Assembly (NCBI GenBank): GCA_016708025.1
Contig: JADJGQ010000003.1
Location: 372,001-436,000 of the forward strand
Length of the DNA stretch: 64,000 nt
Reading direction: 5' to 3'
Source of the DNA: a bacterium
GTDB lineage: Bacteria; Zixibacteria; MSB-5A5; GN15; FEB-12
Part shown: in pieces, positions 34,247 through 40,961 of the stretch
Layout: each line of letters opens with the position of its first letter
How positions within the stretch are numbered: the stretch's first letter is position 1
Position numbers and translations under genes: made by a program
The notes under the pieces: model-generated
What the model was told of the DNA's origin: nothing
What the model saw: only the letters and a program-made list of their open reading frames with translations
Database searches by the model: none

Positions 34247-36265
34247 TTAGTCTATCTTCTTGAATTCAGCTCGATCACCGTTGGCGCCTTCTTTGCCGCG
34301 ACCATCTCCGCGTGCGCCACCAATCCCGGCGACTCCGAGCGTGAAGAAGTTATTCGTGCGAGTGGAGCTGCTGGCAGCCTCGACAATTCCAACCACCGGA
34401 CCACCGCCACCGCATCCGCCATCTCCCCCGTTACCCCCCTTACCGCCGTTTCCACCACGTCCCCCCGCGCCACCATTGGCGTTGCCGGTTCCACCATTGG
34501 CACCCGAACCACCATTTTGACCAACTCCCCCTTTTCCGGAGTAGCCGCCATTACCGCCGTTACCGGTGGTGATACTGTTATTGGTAATGGTCGCCTCCGA
34601 TCCGCCGCTCAGGATGATTCCGATTGAACCACCACCACCAAAACCACGGGCTCCTCCGAAACCGTATAGACCGCCAGCGCCGCCACCGCCGCCACTGCCC
34701 GAGCATGCTGCCCCTGTGCCACCGCCACCACCACCACCGCCGCCCCAGCCGTAGCCTCCGTTGTCGCCATTCAGACCATGAGCCGCCAAGTATGCCCCAT
34801 TTGAGATGGAGCCAAAGCTCGTTCCGGCATTGCCGCTGAGCCCAGAATCTCCCGGATTCCCCGGCGATCCCGGCGAACCATTTGCGGCAAAGCCGCCCTT
34901 TGAGCCGCCATTCCCCCCACCATTCTCTCCATCCCAACCATTTGACCCGCCGTTTGCTCCACCGGACCGACCGCCCAATCCGCCATCGCGACCATAGCTG
35001 ACGTCTCCGCCGGCCCCCCCAACTGCTCCTGAACAGATGAGTGCGAAGTAAGCCGCGGCGCCGGAATTGCCGCCATCCGCATTTCCCGTCCGATCAGTGG
35101 CATCGGTGCCGTTGCTTCCGTTCGCACCATTGCCGATCTCAAGTGCGTTCTGGTTGATAACAATGCCAAGGCTGTTGTGCAGACTGATACCCACAGAGCT
35201 CCCCGCGTTTGATGCACTATTGGCACTGCGTATGGTAAATCCCTCTATTGTCAGCTGATTGACATTAGCTCCAGTAATGGCATATTGTCCTCCCTGAATA
35301 ATGGTCTCTACGGCCGCCAGATCCCTCTCCCAGCTGTCGGCTGTGAATCCACCATACATACTGACACCGTCCGCCAGGACCACAGAACCACTGTACACGC
35401 CTGCGGCGACATAAAGATCGCTCTGCGTAGATTGAGCTGCAGTCATGGCTGCCTGGATAGTTGCCTTGGGTAGGTCAAGTGTCCCGGGGTTTGCATCATT
35501 GCCGTTCTGGGAGACGAAAATCGCCTTGGACCCTTCTTCTGCAATGACAATGACAATTCGATCCGGGTCGCTCGCAGTCACGCCGTTTGAGACGACTAGA
35601 TCGAAAATGACGGTGGTTACTTCAGCGGGAGCCGCAAATGACGGCTGTACTCCAGTGAGATTTCCTACCGATGGTCCCGCTACCTGAGTCCAGGCATAGG
35701 TCAGGGTGCCACCATCCGGATCGTTGCTCCCCGAACCATTGAGCGTTACGGAAGCTCCCTGGGTGACAACCTGAGTAGCACCAGCGTCAGCCGTGGGAAG
35801 GCTCGCAACGCTGAACGAAAAGTCATAGTTACTCGCGAGTGATTTCCCCTGAGTATCCGCGATTTCAGTCGTCAACGTTACGGCATACTGCACCCCTTGA
35901 TTGAAGGGAGTCGAGGGAGTGAACGTCACCACCGAACCATTCACCGTCCGGATTCCCGTTGCATTGGCGACAACGAACGATGTTGCCGTCACAGTGGAAG
36001 GATCAACTGCTCTATTGAAAGTAACGGCGATAGAGCTACTCGGCGCCACAGAAGCGCCTCCAGTTGGTGTACTCGAAACGACTTCAAGCGGTGGATCCGG
36101 GATTGGACCCGTGCCACTCGGTGAACTCTCTTTGCTGCAACCGCCCACAAAAGCGAGCATAATCGCCAAAGCGAGCAGGCAGATTCCGACCCGCACCGGA
36201 AGGCTTTCCCGAAAGAGCGTCTTCTGGGTTTGGGATGATTGACATTTGGCTAGCCGGGAAAACAT
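34247..36265 (-). CDS. Lipoprotein with Ig-like, PKD-like and Gly-rich beta-helix regions
   Basis: 672 residues with a long signal peptide and lipobox FVGGC (Cys near 44). In order: a Big_5-type Ig domain (SIAVTFNRAVDPSTVTATSF, about 65-150), a PKD/REJ-like domain (ADAGATQVVTQGASVTLNGS ... DPDGGTLTYAW, about 155-245), a right-handed beta-helix start of the DUF1565 type (FVSQNGNDANPGT ... LYVAAGVYSGSVVL, about 250-380), then about 250 residues of Gly/Asn/Ala-rich repeats resembling PGRS/beta-solenoid surface proteins. The start has a perfect AGGAGG site. It is the first gene of an apparent two-gene operon with the cytolysin-like lipoprotein. Adhesive or structural surface function is inferred. 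Confidence 0.78.
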   Translation of the reverse strand: MFSRLAKCQSSQTQKTLFRESLPVRVGICLLALAIMLAFVGGCSKESSPSGTGPIPDPPLEVVSSTPTGGASVAPSSSIAVTFNRAVDPSTVTATSFVVANATGIRTVNGSVVTFTPSTPFNQGVQYAVTLTTEIADTQGKSLASNYDFSFSVASLPTADAGATQVVTQGASVTLNGSGSNDPDGGTLTYAWTQVAGPSVGNLTGVQPSFAAPAEVTTVIFDLVVSNGVTASDPDRIVIVIAEEGSKAIFVSQNGNDANPGTLDLPKATIQAAMTAAQSTQSDLYVAAGVYSGSVVLADGVSMYGGFTADSWERDLAAVETIIQGGQYAITGANVNQLTIEGFTIRSANSASNAGSSVGISLHNSLGIVINQNALEIGNGANGSNGTDATDRTGNADGGNSGAAAYFALICSGAVGGAGGDVSYGRDGGLGGRSGGANGGSNGWDGENGGGNGGSKGGFAANGSPGSPGNPGDSGLSGNAGTSFGSISNGAYLAAHGLNGDNGGYGWGGGGGGGGGTGAACSGSGGGGGAGGLYGFGGARGFGGGGSIGIILSGGSEATITNNSITTGNGGNGGYSGKGGVGQNGGSGANGGTGNANGGAGGRGGNGGKGGNGGDGGCGGGGPVVGIVEAASSSTRTNNFFTLGVAGIGGARGDGRGKEGANGDRAEFKKID

Positions 36266-36279
36266 GGCTACCTCCTTCT

Positions 36280-36319
36280 GATTACAGATTGACAGTGTTA
36301 ATTCTCGCTGTCAGTAATC
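36280..36319 (-). promoter_or_regulatory. Bulged inverted repeat in the leader of the cytolysin operon
   Basis: GATTAC-AGAT-TGACAG pairs with CTGTCA-GTAATC around 12 bases, leaving a four-base bulge. It ends about 15 bases upstream of the start codon of the Gly-rich lipoprotein and overlaps the edge of its ribosome binding region, so it may be an operator or an RNA structure controlling translation. Confidence 0.4.
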
Positions 36320-36493
36320 GCGTAAAAGGGGAGCCAAAGTGATAACCACTCTTTTCAGTTTTTCCAGATATTTTTCGTTTGCAAGGTGATACAGGAATGG
36401 GCGAATTCTCTGGTGGCGCGTAATCGTTTATTCAGCAAAACCTTACACAACTCGACCAGGGCCGCCTGGAGGGGTTTCGCTAGACTGGTGACT

Positions 36494-36537
36494 TTCTACG
36501 CCGCATTCTCCTTCACTTTGTCGCAGAATGCGTCACG
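36494..36537 (+). repeat. Dispersed 44-bp repeat, copy 2
   Basis: 35 of 44 bases match 10603-10646. Similarity continues loosely for about 15 more bases (CCTGCCATTTT here, CCGCCATATTT there). No transposase remnant is visible beside this copy. Confidence 0.6.
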
Positions 36538-36946
36538 CTTCCTGCCATTTTGGGCCAACCCGATGTCTCAAGGTTCTAGTTTGGACTTTTATTCAGCAAT
36601 AGGCAAGTGCCCTACCCACCGATGATCTCCTACCTGAGCCTACACTGAAATGACGCGAACATCCTGGCGGCAGCTCTCAGTTTGACTAACTTCCCAGTTC
36701 TCCTCAAAAGATCTCAAAGAAAGTCGCTTCGCCGGAAAATAAGAATGGACAGTCCACTCTGCGTTAAGTTATATTGGAATTGCACCCACGGTTTTTCGAT
36801 TCTGACTCCCCCGAATAGTGGGGGGGGTGGAATGTCGCAGCAACCTAGCCGCAACGTCCCTCGGAAGAGGAGGTTGATTTGTTCGGCTCTGGGGTGAACT
36901 CCCTCTTTATCACTCATTCATCAATAACCATCAAGAGAGGTTTCAC

Positions 36947-37828
36947 ATGAAAAGGCTACTATTGCTGTTGTGTATGTTGGCCGCAATCTCGGCATTTTAT
37001 GGTTGCTCAGATAATTCGCCGGTCACTGGACCCGATGAAGGGGCTAACACGCCCGGTACGCTGGTTCAACGCCCGGAATTCGTCGATAACCGTCCCGAAG
37101 CAGTGAAACTTTCATTTACCAAGTTTGGTATCGTTTCTGAAACCGTCGACCGTGAGGACCCACCGGCAATCTCAGCCGCCGATCCTAACCCGACTCCGGC
37201 CCACAAGTATGCGTATGTCATTGGCATCTCTGATTATGACGGCACGACTAACGATTTGACATATTGTGATGATGATGCCCGCGATGTCATTGCATTCTTG
37301 ACGAGCCAGGGATTCACTGTGCGCAGTGACATTGACTACAGCGCATCTTCAGCCAATATCCAAGCCGGACTGATCTGGCTTCGTGATGCCGCCGTAGCCG
37401 GCGACGAGATAGCTTTCTTCTATTCCGGTCATGGCACCAAGATTCGCCCGACCGGTGGTTCGAGCATTATCTCGCGTGACCTGTACTACCTGACCCACAC
37501 CTATGTCATGGGGTATCTCAATGCGGCCGCCTGCACCAAGAAGACCATCAATCTTGATGCCTGTGTGATCGGCGACTTCCTTGCTGACTGCAAAACCGGC
37601 ACAGTACTCTCCACCGCGTCAGTCTCAAAATACTCCTACGATGCACCTGACCTGCAGAATGGCGCCTGGACCTATTATTTCCTTTACGGTGCCACGAACG
37701 GGGGCTTGATATATAATGAAGCAATTTCCACCTATGCCGAAGTGAACATGAAAGCATGGGCAACGGCAAATAAACTCAAAGTTGATCCATCGCATAAGGA
37801 TCTGTATACCGGCGATCTGGATATCTAA
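36947..37828 (+). CDS. Caspase-like (peptidase C14) lipoprotein
   Basis: 293 residues. The signal peptide has a lipobox-like ending AFYGC (Cys20), so it is predicted to be lipid-anchored outside the cytoplasm. The caspase/metacaspase p20-like domain starts at about 87 (KYAYVIGISDYDG), continues with LTYCDDDARDVIAFL, and holds the catalytic histidine in FFYSGHGTK (H162) and the catalytic cysteine in INLDACVIGDF (C206). There is no second domain beyond the protease. It is expressed divergently from the cytolysin-like operon. Being an exported caspase fold rather than a cytoplasmic one is notable. Substrate preference (Arg/Lys or Asp) is not determinable. Confidence 0.85.
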   Translation: MKRLLLLLCMLAAISAFYGCSDNSPVTGPDEGANTPGTLVQRPEFVDNRPEAVKLSFTKFGIVSETVDREDPPAISAADPNPTPAHKYAYVIGISDYDGTTNDLTYCDDDARDVIAFLTSQGFTVRSDIDYSASSANIQAGLIWLRDAAVAGDEIAFFYSGHGTKIRPTGGSSIISRDLYYLTHTYVMGYLNAAACTKKTINLDACVIGDFLADCKTGTVLSTASVSKYSYDAPDLQNGAWTYYFLYGATNGGLIYNEAISTYAEVNMKAWATANKLKVDPSHKDLYTGDLDI

Positions 37829-37854
37829 TTCCTACCGGAACACGACCGAGTGAT

Positions 37855-37884
37855 GCATGCCCGTTTCCCCGAAAGCGGGCATGC
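37855..37884 (+). terminator. Terminator of the caspase-like gene
   Basis: A perfect nine-base stem GCATGCCCG/CGGGCATGC with a 12-base loop is followed by TATTTC. Confidence 0.65.
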
Positions 37885-38089
37885 TATTTCTCTGGCGGTA
37901 TTCACAATACCCCGTGGTAGCCGCTGGCCAAATGGCGGATCGCCCAGGTACTGCGTCCTCGGTTAACTTTTCTCCCCAAAGTGGAACGGATTGGCCGCCC
38001 AATATCCTCTGTTGATCAGGAATCTGAAAAGCAGTGTCAACGGCTGGCACAAAGATTGCGGGTTCCAGGCTGTGGGTGCAACACAGCGG

Positions 38090-38120
38090 AAGCCGGGCGC
38101 GCGCCCGGCTTGCCTTTTTT
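38090..38120 (+). terminator. Strong intrinsic terminator without an obvious gene
   Basis: A perfect palindromic 11-base arm (AAGCCGGGCGC/GCGCCCGGCTT) is followed by GCCTTTTTT. The nearest plus-strand gene already has its own terminator 200 bp upstream, so this may end an unannotated RNA. Confidence 0.75.
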
Positions 38121-38299
38121 GAGAACAATTTAGTATTCGCCTTTCAGCTTCGATCCGCCATCGTCCACGCGAATCCTCCCATCAAGTTTTCTCATTCGGA
38201 TATCAGGTAGTCTTGGAATATTCACGGAAAGGAGGACAATGGATGCTTTGGAATAACGGTCTCCGTTGCAGTCCACCTGAAGATTCAATCTGTCTTGGG

Positions 38300-38336
38300 C
38301 TAAAAGAGAAACCGGGCCAGTAGTGGCTGGCCCGGT
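38300..38336 (-). terminator. Terminator of the DUF5666 lipoprotein gene
   Basis: A perfect ten-base stem ACCGGGCCAG/CTGGCCCGGT is followed on the minus strand by TTCTCTTTTA. Confidence 0.75.
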
Positions 38337-38406
38337 CTTGCGGTTCGAACTTGCCCGTGCAAGTCCAAGGTAACGTACCCTTCCTCACTCAAAGAAGAAC
38401 CGGGTC

Positions 38407-39366
38407 TTACATCTTCTGCATCTCGGCTACTTTCCAGACTTCCTCTTCGTAAGGCTGGATCTTGACCGTGACTGCATCACCCACCAGAAAATCTTCCAGC
38501 GTCAATGCCTCACCTGCCGCATCAAGAAGCTTCGCTCCGGGACAGACCCAACCCTGGATCGTCTGATCGGTAAAGGTGATGTTACGGGTAGTATAGTCAA
38601 CGGTTGCAATGGTCGTCTCGAACTGAGTGCAATCAGCCTTGGGCTCGCAATTGGCGATCTTTATCTGAACTGCAAGAAGCGTCGTCGGATCTACCATGAT
38701 CGCCTTAACCTCGACAACGTCACCTTCCGTAAGGTCGGAGAGGGTGAAGTAGACGCGGTGATCGACAGCGTTCCCCTTACCATCCGGGCTGTATTTGGCC
38801 GCTGCCGGTTGTGTCTCTTCCATTTCCGGCTGGCCTTTCCACTCCTTAGTGACGCCAAAGATCAGAGTGTTTTCGTCCACCAGGATAATGTCAGACTTGC
38901 CGGCGACGGTAAATTGGCCGAGTGCGTAGTCAATGGTCACGATCGTATCGCGGAAAGCAACATCATACTTCTCGCCTTCGGAGCAGATCCGAATACGCGT
39001 GGCATAGACATTCCCGTCCTGATTGCGATCGCCATGTACTTCAGCGGAATCGCCTGGCTGAATGTCCTCAAACGGGATCGGCGATTCATTGTTATTGTGG
39101 AAGCGCGTGACCTGGCAATTCTGCAGAGCTATGACCGTGTCCGGGATCCCGGCAAAAGTCAGCATCCGACGAATCTGGTCCACCGTTTCAACGCGGGCTT
39201 TTAATTGCTGTTCACCAACAGCGGCCGCGAATGCGACTTGAGAATCAAAACTCTGATCAGTTGAGTTCGAAGAAATTGAGTCGACCGGCGACTTGTTGCA
39301 GCCGACGACCACCAGCAACAGCAGCGCCGCGCTCGCCACCATCATGCGGATCCATTGTGATTTCAT
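38407..39366 (-). CDS. Lipoprotein with tandem DUF5666-type domains
   Basis: 319 residues with a lipobox VVVGC (Cys23). The mature part is three beta-barrel-like units of about 85 residues with the DUF5666 pattern: an opening strand (VETVDQIRRMLTFAG, TIVTIDYALGQFTV, ATVDYTTRNITF), a central 'C/V-T-x' strand, and a closing PFEDIQPGDSAEVHG, LSDLTEGDVVEVK or LEDFLVGDAVTVK element. Such domains occur in exported proteins of unknown function. A GGAGGAT site precedes the ATG. It is monocistronic, with a terminator on each side. Confidence 0.75.
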   Translation of the reverse strand: MKSQWIRMMVASAALLLLVVVGCNKSPVDSISSNSTDQSFDSQVAFAAAVGEQQLKARVETVDQIRRMLTFAGIPDTVIALQNCQVTRFHNNNESPIPFEDIQPGDSAEVHGDRNQDGNVYATRIRICSEGEKYDVAFRDTIVTIDYALGQFTVAGKSDIILVDENTLIFGVTKEWKGQPEMEETQPAAAKYSPDGKGNAVDHRVYFTLSDLTEGDVVEVKAIMVDPTTLLAVQIKIANCEPKADCTQFETTIATVDYTTRNITFTDQTIQGWVCPGAKLLDAAGEALTLEDFLVGDAVTVKIQPYEEEVWKVAEMQKM

Positions 39367-39500
39367 AAATTCATCCTCCAGGAAGATGGTTAGTGTGCCC
39401 AGCAGTTATGTTTATCTATCCTGTACCGATCAGCAGAGCGTTGGATGGTTCGAATCGTTCAATAATTGGCGAGAAAAATGGGCTGACCTGTCCATATGCA

Positions 39501-39531
39501 TAAAAAAACCGGAGTCTGCTGGGGACCCCGG
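39501..39531 (-). terminator. Terminator of the CHAT/subtilase operon
   Basis: A seven-base stem (CCGGGGT/ACTCCGG, one G-T pair) is followed on the minus strand by TTTTTTT. It lies 30 bp after the subtilase stop. Confidence 0.75.
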
Positions 39532-39560
39532 CTGGTAAGAAAGTCGCGGCTACTCCGCGA

Positions 39561-40961
39561 CTACGGACAGGAAAGCGGTTGTCCCATGGTCACATGGGCT
39601 ATGATGATCGAGAGGTCGGTCAGGTCGACCCGACCTGAACAATCGAGATCGGCGGTGGCAGTAGCCGGCGTTTCCACATACCCGGTCAGGAAAGCGACCA
39701 TGATGGAAAGATCCGACAGGTCTGAGAGACCATCACCTGACAAGTCGCCAAGTACCGCGACTCGCAGGAAATTCAGTGCAGCAAGCGGGTCAAGTAAACC
39801 CGAGCCAAGGAGTCCGACATATTCAGGATTTAAACTGTCGATATTTCGAGCGGAAGCCATTAACGCAGTGTCGAGTTGGTCAATTGTATACTCCGGATGT
39901 TCCTCCAGTACCAGCGCCGCTACTCCCGCGACAAACGGAACTGCAAAGCTCGTCCCATTCCACCAGGCATAGATCGAATCAGGGTATGGACCATACACCA
40001 TTGTACCAGGAGCGCATAGATCGACCTTGGTCCCGTAGTTGGAGAAATCTGCCTTGAGACCTGCCGAGTCAACTGCCGCAATCGCCAGGCAATAGGTTCG
40101 CTCTGCAGGGAACGGGAAGATACTGCCGAGGTCGGTGGAATCATTTCCGGCTGAGGTTACCACCAGTACATTGTTCTGGTGAGCCAGTTTGAGCGCCTCA
40201 TCCAGGGCATCATGAAACCCGACCATTCCCAAACTCAGACTGATGATCCGACAACTGTCAGTGACCGCCTGCAAAACCGCATCGGCAATCGAATACCCAT
40301 CTCCCATACCGGATGAGTCAAGCACGCGGTACACCATGATATCTGCCTGTGGAGCTACAAGCTTGAGTATACCGGCAATGAATGTGCCGTGGCCGGACAT
40401 CGCACCACCGGGTATATCAGTCGGATCAATATCACCATCGACAAAGTCCCATCTTGGGACCACCAGCCCCGGAGTGCGATCAAACTCCGGATGTTCAAAA
40501 TCAACTCCAACATCGAGGAGGGCTATCCTGACCCCGTCACCCGTGCTGATTGTCTGAGCCGCGGTAAGACTCAGGGTCGTTGCTGATAGTTGCGTCGCAA
40601 TGTCACTGCTGAAATTCTGATCCAGGAATGGTGAACTACTTTGTAGGCCCTCGGGTACAGACAAAAGAAAGTTGGGATTACAGAAAAGTACCCCTTCCAT
40701 TTGAGCGATTTGCACCGCCAGCGATTCAGCATCACCACCCGCAGGAATATTCAACAAATAGCAGTCGGTGCTCTGCTGATGACTTTTGACACTGGTTCCA
40801 AACTCGGCATTAATAGAGTCAATACTGAACCCCGGCAAGAGTTTACAAATCACCTCGTTCGGTTTAAAGCGAATGTGATCCGGCGGGCCTTCCTGAGACT
40901 CGGCCGTCTGCGCTCCAATGATCAGAGCGCAGAGAAGGATTAGAATCAGACGGTACTTCAT
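39561..40961 (-). CDS. Secreted subtilisin-family (S8) protease with dockerin-like C-terminus
   Basis: 466 residues: signal peptide (1-22), a propeptide-like region (about 25-110), then a subtilase domain with the full triad in IALLDVGVDFEHPEF (D150), SGHGTFIAGIL (H191) and NGTSFAVPFVAG (S338). Residues about 405-466 are two dockerin-like Ca-binding repeats (DLSGDGLSDLSDLSIMVAFL, DLDCSGRVDLTDLSIIIAHV), the same style as the fibronectin protein at 18.1 kb. The start overlaps the CHAT-TPR gene's stop as ATGA, so it is the last gene of a four-gene operon of sigma factor, zinc-finger protein, CHAT protease and subtilase. Confidence 0.9.
   Translation of the reverse strand: MKYRLILILLCALIIGAQTAESQEGPPDHIRFKPNEVICKLLPGFSIDSINAEFGTSVKSHQQSTDCYLLNIPAGGDAESLAVQIAQMEGVLFCNPNFLLSVPEGLQSSSPFLDQNFSSDIATQLSATTLSLTAAQTISTGDGVRIALLDVGVDFEHPEFDRTPGLVVPRWDFVDGDIDPTDIPGGAMSGHGTFIAGILKLVAPQADIMVYRVLDSSGMGDGYSIADAVLQAVTDSCRIISLSLGMVGFHDALDEALKLAHQNNVLVVTSAGNDSTDLGSIFPFPAERTYCLAIAAVDSAGLKADFSNYGTKVDLCAPGTMVYGPYPDSIYAWWNGTSFAVPFVAGVAALVLEEHPEYTIDQLDTALMASARNIDSLNPEYVGLLGSGLLDPLAALNFLRVAVLGDLSGDGLSDLSDLSIMVAFLTGYVETPATATADLDCSGRVDLTDLSIIIAHVTMGQPLSCP

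Larger units (their letters stand above)
36266..36946. other. 680-bp intergenic region between divergent lipoprotein genes
   Basis: No gene is recognised. It holds a bulged inverted repeat in the leader of the minus-strand operon (36280-36319), copy 2 of a dispersed repeat (36494-36537), and a small hairpin (CTCCCCC/GGGGGG-type) near 36808-36830 before the caspase-like gene. Confidence 0.5.
37829..38406. other. 578-bp intergenic region with terminators and a possible small RNA
   Basis: No gene is recognised. From left to right it contains the terminator of the caspase-like gene, about 200 bp ending in a second strong plus-strand terminator (38090-38120), and the minus-strand terminator of the DUF5666 gene (38300-38336). 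The segment between the first two terminators could encode a small RNA, since a second terminator otherwise has no gene to end. Confidence 0.4.

Noticed and set aside
34260..34997. Plus-strand Pro-rich ORFs opposite the Gly-rich lipoprotein
   Set aside because: They are the antisense of Gly codons (GGN read as CCN) and start inside the real gene.
36682..36917. Short overlapping ORFs on both strands before the caspase-like gene
   Set aside because: No family, no ribosome binding site, and they run through a hairpin in the leader region.
38235..38252. Strong AAAGGAGG site followed by a five-codon ORF
   Set aside because: The peptide is too short to judge, and no plus-strand gene follows for it to lead.
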